DNA of 64,000 bases from contig CBDICG010000001.1 of assembly GCA_965277275.1 (NCBI GenBank), positions 248,001-312,000 of the forward strand, read 5' to 3'. Each line of letters starts with the position of its first letter. Positions within the stretch are counted from its first letter, which is position 1. Below, in pieces: positions 16,646 to 25,126 of this stretch. The DNA comes from HLUCCA09 sp965277275 (GTDB lineage Bacteria > Pseudomonadota > Alphaproteobacteria > Rhodobacterales > Rhodobacteraceae). A program made the position numbers and the translations under genes. Below the pieces are notes generated by a model. The model was not told where the DNA came from. It saw nothing but the letters and a program-made list of their open reading frames with translations, and did no database searches.

Positions 16646-19069
16646 CTAGTGACTAGTGAGCTCTCCGCGCATGCGAGCGCCGTCGGCGTCAAAGAGCGGG
16701 GCGGTCGCGACCCGGGCGGCATGGCGGGTGCCCAGGATCTCGATCTCGACCTCGGTGCCGGGGCTTGCGTGTGCGCGTGGTAGGAACCCGAGGGCTACTG
16801 ACGCATCCGGCCAATGGGCGTAACCGCCTGAGGTGCAAAAGCCATGGACCTTGCCGTCGAGCCAGATCGGTTCGTCGGCGACGACATCCGCGTCGCGCGC
16901 ATCGACCAGGAAAGGTACGAGCTGTCGGTGAGGCGGCGTGGCACGCTCGGCCTCGGCAATATCGCGGCCGATGAAGGCCGTGTTCTTCTTGAAGGAGATG
17001 AACCGGTCGAGTCCTGTTTCGGCGGCGGTGTAATCCGGGGAGAACTCGCGCAGCCAGGAGCCGAAGAACTTGTCGAGCCTGAGCGACATCATCGCGCGCA
17101 TCCCGAAAGGGCGCAGGCCGAGATCGACGCCAGCCTCCGACAGAGTTTGGTAGAGGGCGCGCTGGGACATGGGATCGCAGTAGATCTCGTAGCCGAGATC
17201 GCCGGTGTAGCTGAGGCGCTGGATGATGCAGGCGGTCAGGCCGATCGTGACGCGGCGGACATCCATGAACCGCATTGCCGCAGTGTCAGGAGTGGTGACG
17301 CGCGCGAGAAGGTCGCGCGCGCGGGGGCCAGCGATCTGGAAGCCGGTGCGCGCGTCGGAGATGTTTTCGACCGTGACACCGGGGGCGGAATGCGCCTCGA
17401 ACCAGCGATGGTGATAATCCTGGGCGCCGTAGCTGGCAGTGAGCTGGAACTCCTCCTGGGCGAGGCAGGAGATCGTGAAATCGCCGATCAGACGGCCGTT
17501 CGGGGCGAGCATGGGGGTGAGCGACACGCGGCCGGGGGCAGGGACGCGACCGGCCATGATCCTGTCGAGCCAATCGCGGGCCCCGGTGCCGGTGACGCGG
17601 AACTTGCCGAAGTTGTGCACCTCGTTGATGCCGACGCCAGTGCGGACGGCGTGGACCTCGGCGCGCGTTGCGTCCCACGCGTTGGAGCGGCGGAAGGTGG
17701 GCGTCTCGAAGCGGGGTTCGCCCGGCAGAGCGAAGTAGTTGGGGACCTCGAGGCCGAACTGTGCGCCGAAGACCGCGCCTTGCTCTGACCAGATGTCGTA
17801 CATTGGGGTGGTGCGGAAGGGGCGGGCGGCCGGGAGCTCCTCGTTGGGGTATGTGACGGAGAACCGGCGCTGGTAGTTCTCGATGACCTTGGGGACGGTG
17901 TAGCCCGGTGTTGTCCAGTGGCCGAAGCGGGAGACGTCGAGGCCGAAGGTATTCCGATCCGGCTGGCCCTCGATCATCCACTGCGCGAGCGTCAGGCCGA
18001 CACCGCCGCCCTGGCTGAACCCGGCCATCACGGCGCAAGCGGCCCAGTAGTTGCGCACGCCGGAGACGGGGCCGACGAGCGGGTTGCCATCGGGTGCGAA
18101 AGTGAAGGGGCCGTGGATGACGCGTTTGACGCCCGCGCGTTCGAGGACGGGGAAGCGCCGATAGGCGAAGGCGACGCTGTCCTCGATCTTTTCGAAGTGG
18201 TCGTTGAGGAGCTCGTGGCCGAAATCCCAGGGCGTGCCGTCGACGGCCCAGGGCTCGCACGGCTGCTCGTAGAACCCGATGCAAAGGCCTCGGCCCTCCT
18301 GGCGCAGGTAGCTTTCGCCGCCCGGGTCCATCACGTGAGGGAACTCTGCGCCGCGCTCATAGATCTCGGGAATGTCGTCGGTGACGAGGTACTGGTGCGC
18401 CATCGGCACGAGCGGGTGATAGACACCGGCCATGGCACCAACCTCTCGGGCCCAGAGACCGGCGGCGTTGACGATGTGTTCGGCGTGGATGGTGCCCTTG
18501 CTCGTTTCGACGTCCCACGAGCCGTCGGGGCGCTGTGTGAGACGCTCGACCTTGCAGTGCAGCTCGATTTCGGCGCCGCCGAGGCGGGCGGCCTTGGCAT
18601 AGGCGTGCGTGGTGCCGGAGGGATCGAGGTGGCCGTCGAGCGGGTCGTAGAGGGCGCCGAGGATGCCGTCGGTGTTCACCAGCTCGGCCCGTTCGCGGAT
18701 CTCAGAGGGGCCGAGGATCTCGGTTTCGAGCCCCATGTAGCGGTGTTTGGCGCGCTCGGCCTTGAGCATGTCAAAGCGCTCGGGCGTATCCGCCAGTGTG
18801 ATTCCGCCGACATGGTGGAGGCCGCAGGATAGGCCCGTCAGCTCTTCCAGCTCGCGGTAGAGGCGGATCGTGTAACCCTGCAGCGCCGCCATGTTGGTAT
18901 CGCCGTTGAGCGTATGAAACCCGCCCGCGGCGTGCCATGTCGAGCCTGACGTCAGCTCGGACCGCTCCACCAGGATCACGTCGGACCAGCCCAGCTTCGT
19001 CAGGTGGTAGAGGACAGAGCAGCCGACAACGCCGCCACCAATGACGCAAACCTGTGTGGTGCTCTTCAT
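16646..19069 (-). CDS. FAD-dependent oxidoreductase with GcvT domain, dimethylglycine/sarcosine dehydrogenase-like
   Basis: 807 aa, the length of dimethylglycine dehydrogenases. The N-terminal DAO-type FAD domain has GGGVVGCSVLYHL (11-23) and GSTWHAAGG, whose His46 corresponds to the covalent FAD histidine of the family. The C-terminal half (from about 430) is a GcvT-like aminomethyl/folate domain with GFQIAGPRARDLL and SYTGDLGYEIY. It probably removes an N-methyl group from a glycine-type amine with transfer to tetrahydrofolate. ATG 19069 is preceded by GGCGGAG. No other betaine-degradation gene is adjacent, so the substrate is inferred from architecture. Confidence 0.87.
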   Translation of the reverse strand: MKSTTQVCVIGGGVVGCSVLYHLTKLGWSDVILVERSELTSGSTWHAAGGFHTLNGDTNMAALQGYTIRLYRELEELTGLSCGLHHVGGITLADTPERFDMLKAERAKHRYMGLETEILGPSEIRERAELVNTDGILGALYDPLDGHLDPSGTTHAYAKAARLGGAEIELHCKVERLTQRPDGSWDVETSKGTIHAEHIVNAAGLWAREVGAMAGVYHPLVPMAHQYLVTDDIPEIYERGAEFPHVMDPGGESYLRQEGRGLCIGFYEQPCEPWAVDGTPWDFGHELLNDHFEKIEDSVAFAYRRFPVLERAGVKRVIHGPFTFAPDGNPLVGPVSGVRNYWAACAVMAGFSQGGGVGLTLAQWMIEGQPDRNTFGLDVSRFGHWTTPGYTVPKVIENYQRRFSVTYPNEELPAARPFRTTPMYDIWSEQGAVFGAQFGLEVPNYFALPGEPRFETPTFRRSNAWDATRAEVHAVRTGVGINEVHNFGKFRVTGTGARDWLDRIMAGRVPAPGRVSLTPMLAPNGRLIGDFTISCLAQEEFQLTASYGAQDYHHRWFEAHSAPGVTVENISDARTGFQIAGPRARDLLARVTTPDTAAMRFMDVRRVTIGLTACIIQRLSYTGDLGYEIYCDPMSQRALYQTLSEAGVDLGLRPFGMRAMMSLRLDKFFGSWLREFSPDYTAAETGLDRFISFKKNTAFIGRDIAEAERATPPHRQLVPFLVDARDADVVADEPIWLDGKVHGFCTSGGYAHWPDASVALGFLPRAHASPGTEVEIEILGTRHAARVATAPLFDADGARMRGELTSH

Positions 19070-19107
19070 CTCCGCCCCCGCTCTCAACACACGTCAACGA
19101 CATCAGG

Positions 19108-19124
19108 TTGCCACGCGCTGGCAA
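19108..19124. promoter_or_regulatory. Perfect inverted repeat upstream of the GcvT oxidoreductase
   Basis: TTGCCA-N5-TGGCAA, perfect 6-bp arms, centred 47 bases upstream of the oxidoreductase ATG at 19069. Position and symmetry fit a dimeric repressor or activator site. The gene encoding the regulator is not identifiable here. Confidence 0.45.
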
Positions 19125-19189
19125 GCTCCAATGCGACGGGGCGTGTCGGAAACGGTCCGCAAGCGGTGGGCCGACCTGCTGCCGGGGCT

Positions 19190-20158
19190 TCAGATCGTCC
19201 GCTTGCGGCGCAGGACGGTCAGGCCACCGAGCCCGCTCAGAAGCAACAGCATGCCAGCGGGCAGCGGTACGACAGAGGGTGCTTGCGGCGGCAGGGGATC
19301 GGTAAACTGATCCGGCAGCCCGCTTGCGAGAATGCCGGAAAGATCCGCACCACTCCCGTTGAAGACAAATCCGTACACGACCGTGCCTGCCTCAAGGCCC
19401 CAGGCATCAAGGTCGAACCCGGCAACGCCCATTTGCTGTCCGCCGCCGATCTCGGTGGTGTTGATGTTCATCCCCAACGGCGCGAAGTCATTGCTGCGCA
19501 TGGTCAGTGCATCCGAGAGAAGCGGATCTTCGAACGTGTTGCCGATGATCAGGGACAGCGCGAAAGTGTCGTTGCGGCCGCGTTCGAAGAGCACGATCTC
19601 GGGGACATCGTCGTCGCCCACGGCATTGTCCGTGATGCCGTTGGAAAACAGGACCTTGTAGCTGTGAGCCGCACCACCCTCGCCATCGGTCATTTCCGAC
19701 AGCGACAGAGAGCTGAACACCCGCAGAAGGCCGGCATTCTGGACGGCCGGGTCGGTCGATTCCTTCAAGGAGTCCGGAAACCCGAGCCTCGCCATCGGAT
19801 TGGGGTCACCGTCACTGTTGGTGTCGTCGTCTCCCCACTCGACGTTGACCTGGCCGGGGTTGGTCAGAACCTCGAAATTCGTGGCGGCCTTGAAGTTGGT
19901 GGAGTTCGAGAACGTCGTGCCGCCGAAGGTGAGCGTGTTGAGATAGACGTCGTCCGTAAAGGTCGGACGGCTCTCTCCGCTCGCGGGGGAGACAGCGATC
20001 TCCAGTCCAGTCTCGGGTGCGATGGTTCCGGCCGTGCCGGTCGGGACATCGACACTCATGAACGTGGGAGACAACGGGCTCGCGCCAACCTGAGTTGAAC
20101 CGAGAGCGACGAGCGCGGCAAGACCAGCCGCAATACGGGGGAATGTGATATACGCCAT
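19190..20158 (-). CDS. VPLPA-CTERM sorting domain protein
   Basis: 322-aa exported protein of unknown function. It has an N-terminal signal (ITFPRIAAGLAALVALGSTQVGA), a long beta-rich body, and a C-terminal tripartite tail: VPLPAG motif, hydrophobic segment MLLLLSGLGGLTVL, and basic RRKRTI end. This tail is the VPLPA variant of PEP-CTERM, which in Rhodobacterales is taken to be processed by an exosortase at the envelope. No exosortase is in the window. The body has no domain I recognise. Confidence 0.85.
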   Translation of the reverse strand: MAYITFPRIAAGLAALVALGSTQVGASPLSPTFMSVDVPTGTAGTIAPETGLEIAVSPASGESRPTFTDDVYLNTLTFGGTTFSNSTNFKAATNFEVLTNPGQVNVEWGDDDTNSDGDPNPMARLGFPDSLKESTDPAVQNAGLLRVFSSLSLSEMTDGEGGAAHSYKVLFSNGITDNAVGDDDVPEIVLFERGRNDTFALSLIIGNTFEDPLLSDALTMRSNDFAPLGMNINTTEIGGGQQMGVAGFDLDAWGLEAGTVVYGFVFNGSGADLSGILASGLPDQFTDPLPPQAPSVVPLPAGMLLLLSGLGGLTVLRRKRTI

Positions 20159-20227
20159 GGGCGCTGGCTATGGGCGGAATCTGTCCGGATCAAGGCTAGC
20201 GCGTGTTAACCACACGTCAGTGCCGTT

Positions 20228-21019
20228 TCAGGTCTCCCAGGCGGGTGGGCGCTTCTCAAGGAAGGCCTGAATGCCCTCATTGGTATCGCGCCAGAGCATG
20301 TTCTCGACCATCACTTGTGCCGTGTGGTCGTAGGCTTGCGCGATCGGCATTTCGAGCTGCTCGTAAAAGGCGCGCTTTCCGACCTTCACGGCACCACTGA
20401 GTTTCGAGGCGACGAGATCGGCGAGGATGGTCGTCTCTTCTGTCAGCCTGCTCTCGGGCACGACACGATTGACGAGCCCCTGCGCCTGAGCCTCGCCAGC
20501 CTCTAAAAAGCCCCCGGTTACAAGCATTTCAAAGGTTTTCTTGGTGCTGATATTGCGGGAGAGGGCGACCATGGGTGTCGAGCAGAAGAGGCCGATATTG
20601 ACCCCGTTGACGCCAAATCGCGTCCCCTCGGCGGCCACGGCCATGTCACACGATGCCACGAGCTGACAGCCGGCAGCGGTGGCGATCCCGTGCACTTGCG
20701 CAATGACGGGCTGGGGCAGGGCGCGGATCGCTTGCATGACAACGCTGCACCGCGCGAAGAGATCGGCGAAATAGGCCGCGCCGCCGTCCTCTGCCTGCCG
20801 GCCCGTCTGCATCTGTCGCAGATCATGCCCGGCGCAAAACGCCTTGCCCGCACCACGGATCACCACGACCCGGATGGCCGGATCTTTGGCAAGCGCGTCC
20901 AGCTCTTCCTTCAAACGGTCCAGCAGTTCGTCGGACAGTGCATTGAGGGCCTTGGGCCGGTTCAGCGTCAACTCGGCCACGTGGCCCCTCGTCCCACGGA
21001 TCAGAATCTCTTCGCTCAT
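20228..21019 (-). CDS. Enoyl-CoA hydratase-family protein, ECHDC3-like
   Basis: Crotonase-fold protein of 263 aa. The oxyanion-hole region (KAFCAGHDLRQM, then GIATAAGCQLVASCDMA) is present, but the two catalytic glutamates of canonical enoyl-CoA hydratase are replaced: AAGCQLV has Gln where GGGCEL has Glu, and the second Glu region reads GVNIGLFCSTP. The GVNIGLFCSTP segment matches the ECHDC3 group, for which hydratase activity is doubtful. It is divergent from a PaaI-type thioesterase gene 58 bases away. Confidence 0.82.
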   Translation of the reverse strand: MSEEILIRGTRGHVAELTLNRPKALNALSDELLDRLKEELDALAKDPAIRVVVIRGAGKAFCAGHDLRQMQTGRQAEDGGAAYFADLFARCSVVMQAIRALPQPVIAQVHGIATAAGCQLVASCDMAVAAEGTRFGVNGVNIGLFCSTPMVALSRNISTKKTFEMLVTGGFLEAGEAQAQGLVNRVVPESRLTEETTILADLVASKLSGAVKVGKRAFYEQLEMPIAQAYDHTAQVMVENMLWRDTNEGIQAFLEKRPPAWET

Positions 21020-21077
21020 CTTGCCCTCCCGTTGGAATTGCGCCCTCTATGCCGCAACAGCGACAGGAGGAACAGGG

Positions 21078-21512
21078 ATGGACATCCGGATGGACGTCTC
21101 GGCGTTGCAGGATTTCCTGGCACAGGAGTTCCCGCAGGCCGACGGACTTTACAACGTGCTCGAAGTGACGCCCGATGGAGTGCGCATCGCGCTTGATGCG
21201 TCCGACGAGCACTTGCGCCCGGGCGGCACCGTTTCAGGCCCGACGATGTTTGGGTTGGCCGATGTGGGGTTCTACCTCGCGATACTCTCCCGGATCGGGC
21301 CGGAGGCGCTCACTGTAACGACGAACTGTTCCATCGACTTCATGCGCAAGCCTCCCGCGGCAGCGACCCTGGTGTGCACCGCGCGCTTGCTCAAGCTGGG
21401 GCGCGTGTTGGCGGTCGGCGATGCCGTGATCGAGGCCGAAGGGGCGAGCGGGCCGGTCGCCCGTGCGAGCCTGACCTATTCCATTCCGCCCGCGCGGAAG
21501 CCCGAGTCCTAG
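21078..21512 (+). CDS. PaaI-family acyl-CoA thioesterase
   Basis: Hotdog-fold thioesterase of 144 aa. The segment RPGGTVSGPTMFGLADVGFY (about 49-68) is the PaaI-type active-site helix; it carries an Asp in LADVG in the expected place. AGGAGG at 21065-21070 fixes the ATG at 21078, although the frame is open from 20844. Substrate unknown; the divergent crotonase-fold gene suggests acyl-CoA chemistry. Confidence 0.82.
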   Translation: MDIRMDVSALQDFLAQEFPQADGLYNVLEVTPDGVRIALDASDEHLRPGGTVSGPTMFGLADVGFYLAILSRIGPEALTVTTNCSIDFMRKPPAAATLVCTARLLKLGRVLAVGDAVIEAEGASGPVARASLTYSIPPARKPES

Positions 21513-21522
21513 CCGAAAATGT

Positions 21523-21544
21523 GAGGTATTTTGATACCTTTATT
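21523..21544 (+). terminator. Probable terminator of the thioesterase gene
   Basis: Stem AGGTAT / ATACCT with TTTG loop followed by TTATT, eleven bases after the stop codon. The stem is short and AT-rich. Confidence 0.45.
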
Positions 21545-21586
21545 GCAACCCGTTGTTTGGGCTGTGTTTTATTGGGTCTATGGCAC

Positions 21587-21614
21587 TTGACCCGAGCGCC
21601 GGGATGCTTAGAAC
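21587..21614 (+). promoter_or_regulatory. Candidate promoter of rplM-rpsI
   Basis: TTGACC, 16-base spacer, TAGAAC, ending 57 bases before the rplM ATG. The -35 box matches five of six consensus bases and the -10 box four of six. Confidence 0.5.
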
Positions 21615-21671
21615 AGCGCAATCTGATTTTCCGTGTGGCCCTGTGCCCACCCCAAACCTACGGGACCCGCC

Positions 21672-22133
21672 ATGAAGACCTTCTCCGCTACCCCTGCGGA
21701 CGTGGACAAGAAATGGATCGTGATCGACGCCGAGGGCGTCGTTCTTGGCCGTCTTGCCTCCATCGTCGCAATGCGCCTGCGCGGCAAGCACAAGGCCACG
21801 TTTACGCCGTCCATGGACATGGGCGACAATGTCATCGTCATCAACGCCGACAAGGTGCAGCTGACCGGCAAGAAGCGCGACAAGCCGAACTACTGGCACA
21901 CCGGCTACCCGGGCGGCATCAAGTCCCGCACGACGGGCCAGATCCTCGAGGGTGCGCACCCGGAGCGTGTCGTGACGCAGGCCGTCAAGCGGATGTTGCC
22001 GGGTAACCGCCTGAGCCGCCAGCAGATGACCAACCTGCGTGTCTATGCCGGCACCGAGCACCCGCATGAGGCACAGCAGCCCGAAGTTCTCGACGTCAAG
22101 TCGATGAACAAGAAGAACACCCGGAGCGCATGA
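21672..22133 (+). CDS. rplM: 50S ribosomal protein L13
   Basis: Large-subunit ribosomal protein of 153 aa. Typical features: WIVIDAEGVVLGRLAS at 20-35, LRGKHKATFTPSMDMGD, and the PHEAQQPEVLDV C-terminal block. It overlaps rpsI by four bases, the conserved rplM-rpsI operon of nearly all bacteria. ATG 21672 is chosen because MKTFSATPADV matches alphaproteobacterial L13 starts. Confidence 0.97.
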   Translation: MKTFSATPADVDKKWIVIDAEGVVLGRLASIVAMRLRGKHKATFTPSMDMGDNVIVINADKVQLTGKKRDKPNYWHTGYPGGIKSRTTGQILEGAHPERVVTQAVKRMLPGNRLSRQQMTNLRVYAGTEHPHEAQQPEVLDVKSMNKKNTRSA

Positions 22134-22630
22134 GCATGGCCGAAGAAATCAAGTCTCTCTCTGAGCTGAACGAAGTGGCCGGTGGCGTTGAAGCCGGTGT
22201 GATCGTCGAAGATGAAACGCCCCGCGATCCCGTGCGTGACGACCTTGGTCGCTCCTACGCGACGGGCAAGCGGAAGGACGCGGTGGCCCGTGTCTGGATC
22301 CGCCCGGGCTCCGGCAAGGTTGTGGTGAACGGCAAGGAAATGGCCGTCTATTTCGCACGTCCTGTGCAGCAGCTGATCCTGCGTCAGCCATTTCAGGTTG
22401 CCGGCGTAGAAGACCAGTTCGACGTGATGGCGACGGTCAAGGGCGGCGGCCTCTCTGGTCAGGCCGGTGCTGTTAAGCACGGCATCTCCAAGGCGCTGCA
22501 ACTCTACGACCCGACGTTGCGCGCGCCGCTCAAGGCCGCTGGCTTCCTCACCCGCGACAGCCGCGTGGTGGAGCGTAAGAAGTTTGGTCGCCGCAAGGCC
22601 CGCCGGAGCTTCCAGTTCTCCAAGCGCTGA
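22130..22630 (+). CDS. rpsI: 30S ribosomal protein S9
   Basis: Small-subunit protein of 166 aa. An acidic N-terminal extension (about residues 1-40, usual in this group) precedes the conserved YATGKRKDAVARVW block; GGGLSGQAGAVKHGI and the basic RRKARRSFQFSKR tail that reaches the P-site tRNA follow. ATG 22130 overlaps the L13 stop; ATG 22136 is an equally possible start two codons later. Confidence 0.97.
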   Translation: MSMAEEIKSLSELNEVAGGVEAGVIVEDETPRDPVRDDLGRSYATGKRKDAVARVWIRPGSGKVVVNGKEMAVYFARPVQQLILRQPFQVAGVEDQFDVMATVKGGGLSGQAGAVKHGISKALQLYDPTLRAPLKAAGFLTRDSRVVERKKFGRRKARRSFQFSKR

Positions 22631-22651
22631 TCTCGACGCTTCCAGAATTTG

Positions 22652-22690
22652 GGCCGCGCGCACTTTGCAGGGGGCGCGCGGCCTTTCTCG
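22652..22690 (+). terminator. Rho-independent terminator of rplM-rpsI
   Basis: Perfect 10-bp GC stem GGCCGCGCGC / GCGCGCGGCC around a 12-base loop, followed by TTTCTCG. Starts 21 bases after the rpsI stop. Confidence 0.85.
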
Positions 22691-22717
22691 TTTCAAAGGT
22701 CGTATTCGGTTGGCCGG

Positions 22718-23002
22718 TCAGGTCTCGTAGATGTTGAACCACGCGATGGTTCGTGGCGACGCGAGAGCGGCTGTGCGGGCCTTTGTGATCGCTTCGCCGG
22801 CTGAGGCGGGGCGTCCATAATAGCCGCGGAGCACGCCGTAGCCACTGGGCGTCGGATCGGCGATGTGCTCGGGAAGGAGTTTCGGGCCGTTGAACTCGAC
22901 GTTCTGCGCCCGAGCGTGTTTGGGCCTTTCCATCGCGAGCAACGCAAGCGCTGTCAGCCCTCCAACCCCAGTCTTGGCGGCCCGGCCCAGGAACTGGTGC
23001 AT
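22718..23002 (-). CDS. Small putative exported protein, unknown function
   Basis: 94 aa with no family I recognise. The start MHQFLGRAAKTGVGG then LTALALLAM resembles a signal segment, with possible cleavage after ARA before QNVEFNGPK. Codon third positions are strongly G/C-biased in this frame, which supports coding, but no clear Shine-Dalgarno precedes the ATG. It is convergent with rpsI and downstream of the peptide-binding protein gene. Confidence 0.45.
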   Translation of the reverse strand: MHQFLGRAAKTGVGGLTALALLAMERPKHARAQNVEFNGPKLLPEHIADPTPSGYGVLRGYYGRPASAGEAITKARTAALASPRTIAWFNIYET

Positions 23003-23195
23003 CGTTATCTGGCCGTGTGCTGGGTAGTCGTAGTGGGTGAGGAGCTCCTGATCGAGGTCCTTTGCCGTCAGTCTGCGAGAGGGGATGAGGTCAAACCGGG
23101 TAGGATCTGCCTCGTGGGGGCGGCATACCTGCCGCGCCCCACGTCAGACGGTAGCCCCCCCACGAGAAGGGCACGTCGTACGAGGAGAAGCGCAA

Positions 23196-25010
23196 CTATT
23201 CCTCAGACCACCAGACATCGGGCTGAAAGCCGATCCAATCCCCGTACATCTGCACGCGATCCTCGGGGTAGGCCAGCGTTGCCTTGTGCGCGAGCCGGGA
23301 GATCGGCGAGTGCCAGATCGGCACGACATAGCGCCCGGTGGTCAGAACCCGGTCGAGAGCTTTCACAGCGGCGCGGAAGTCGTCCTGGCTTTCGGCGGTG
23401 AGCATCGCGTCGATCATGGCCTCGGCGGCGGGCGAGCACATGCCCATCCAGTTCCGCGTGCCTTCCTTGGTCACGCCATCGCACCCCCAATAGAGCGTCT
23501 GCTCGTTCCCCGGGCTCAAGGACAGTCCACGAGTGTAGTATGTCATGTCGAAATCGTAGGCTTGGGTCCGTTCCTTGAATTGCGCGCTGTCGATCGTGAC
23601 GACGGTTGCATCGATCCCGATCCGCTCCAGCGCCACCACATAGAGATCCGCCACGTTAATCATCTGCGTCGAGCCGGATGTGAGCAGAATGTCGAAGGCC
23701 AGGGGAATGCCGGAGGCACTCGTCATGACGCCATTTTGTACGGTGTACCCCGCCTCTTGCAGGAGCCCGATGGCTGCACGTGTGTTGCGCCGGTTGGCCT
23801 CCGTGCCATCGGAGACGGGCAGGGCATAGCCCTCAAGCGCTCCGGGCAGGAGATCCGTTTCGAACGGTTGAAGAAGCTCTGCGACACGACCCTCAGCCGA
23901 ACCATCCGACATCCCCAGAACAGAGTTTGAGAAGTACGAGGCGACGCGGGGCTGCTCGCCTGCATTGATAGCCGCATTGATGAATTCGAAGTTGAACGCG
24001 TGGATCAGCGCCTCCCGCACACGCCAGTCATCGAATGGAGCGCGCCGGGTATTCATCACGAAGCCGCGGATCCCGGATGGGCGATCGTGCTCGATCAGGG
24101 AGCGCACGAACTCGCCCGACTGCATCGCCGGGAAATCGTATGCCGTGTTCCACTTGGCGATGTTGAATTCGCGAACGAAGTCGACCTCGCCCGCTCGGAA
24201 CGCCTCAAACGCCACGTCTCCGTCGCCGAACCATTCGTAGCGGATCTCGTCTAGGTTGTGCAGGCCCTGATTGAAAGGCAGATCGGCGCCCCACCAATCC
24301 GGGTCCTTCACGAGGGACAGAAAGCGGCCGGGCTCGAAGTCCCCGACGACATAGGGACCAGAGCCGACAGGCGGCGTGAGAGAGGACTCATCGAAAGGCC
24401 TGTCGTCAAACGCGGCCTTTTGCAGGATCGGGCGCAGGCCGAGAAGCAGCGGAAGCTCACGATCGACCTCGCTGAATGTAAACCGCACGGTGCGCGGTCC
24501 AACCGCTTCTGCCGTAGCGATTTTGTCCCAAGCGCCATGGTACCGGGGATGTCCCAAGGTTCCGAGGGTCTCGAACGACCAGAGCACGTCTTTCGTCGTG
24601 ACGGGGGAACCGTCAGAGAAGCGGGCTTCCTCGCGAATGGTAAACGCGACCCAGTCCCTGTCCGGCGAAGTCTCCACCGATTCGGCCAAAAGGCCGTACA
24701 AACTGAAGGGTTCGTCCCAGGAACGGCCCATCAGGCTCTCGAAACCGTAAACGCGATGACCATAAACGGATGAGCCCTTCAGGATGAAGGGATGCAGCGA
24801 ATCGTAGCCGCCAACCTCTGCCAGCACGATACGCCCGCCCTCGGGGGCCTCCGGGTTGACGTACGGGAGAGACACAAAATCCGGTGGGAGCGCAGGCTCT
24901 CCGTACATAGCTATGCCATGTACGGGCTCTGCCGACGCCTGCATGGGTGCAAAAGCGACAGCGCAAACTGCGGCAATTTGGCGTATAGAAGGATGATTCC
25001 TGGAATTCAT
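23196..25010 (-). CDS. Peptide-type ABC transporter substrate-binding protein, YejA-like
   Basis: Family 5 extracellular solute-binding protein of 604 aa. A signal peptide is seen (MNSRNHPSIRQIAAVCAVAF, cleavage near ASA-EP). LHPFILKGSS, the RFSDGSPVTTKDVLWSFE block and GSGPYVVGDFEPGR are typical of oligopeptide-binding proteins, and MYGEPALPPDFVSLPYVNPE is typical of the YejA branch. ATG 25010 is favoured because it gives a proper signal peptide; the frame extends to 25082. No permease or ATPase gene is adjacent, so it is an orphan binding protein here. Confidence 0.87.
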   Translation of the reverse strand: MNSRNHPSIRQIAAVCAVAFAPMQASAEPVHGIAMYGEPALPPDFVSLPYVNPEAPEGGRIVLAEVGGYDSLHPFILKGSSVYGHRVYGFESLMGRSWDEPFSLYGLLAESVETSPDRDWVAFTIREEARFSDGSPVTTKDVLWSFETLGTLGHPRYHGAWDKIATAEAVGPRTVRFTFSEVDRELPLLLGLRPILQKAAFDDRPFDESSLTPPVGSGPYVVGDFEPGRFLSLVKDPDWWGADLPFNQGLHNLDEIRYEWFGDGDVAFEAFRAGEVDFVREFNIAKWNTAYDFPAMQSGEFVRSLIEHDRPSGIRGFVMNTRRAPFDDWRVREALIHAFNFEFINAAINAGEQPRVASYFSNSVLGMSDGSAEGRVAELLQPFETDLLPGALEGYALPVSDGTEANRRNTRAAIGLLQEAGYTVQNGVMTSASGIPLAFDILLTSGSTQMINVADLYVVALERIGIDATVVTIDSAQFKERTQAYDFDMTYYTRGLSLSPGNEQTLYWGCDGVTKEGTRNWMGMCSPAAEAMIDAMLTAESQDDFRAAVKALDRVLTTGRYVVPIWHSPISRLAHKATLAYPEDRVQMYGDWIGFQPDVWWSEE

Positions 25011-25091
25011 GGCTGCGACGCGCCTCCCCACTGCTCGGTTGTTGTTGACGCGAAGATTACGGATCGTCCTCAACCTTTTCAAACTTTTAGG

Positions 25092-25120
25092 TTGGACACG
25101 TGCGGAGGATCGCGTATACC
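25092..25120 (+). promoter_or_regulatory. Candidate sigma-70 promoter for a small RNA
   Basis: TTGGAC, exactly 17 bases, TATACC. It faces away from the YejA-like gene and no protein gene starts within 400 bases downstream, but a strong terminator ends 82 bases after the -10 box. Confidence 0.55.
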
Positions 25121-25126
25121 TAAGTC

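Noticed and set aside
14437..16722. 761-codon open frame on the minus strand opposite the Hint protein gene
   Set aside because: It is produced by the Asp/Gly-rich repeats of the sense gene, has no family motif or ribosome site, and the sense strand has clear domains.
23114..23142. Imperfect GC hairpin after the YejA-like gene
   Set aside because: The stem needs a bulge and is not followed by T on either strand, so its role cannot be supported.
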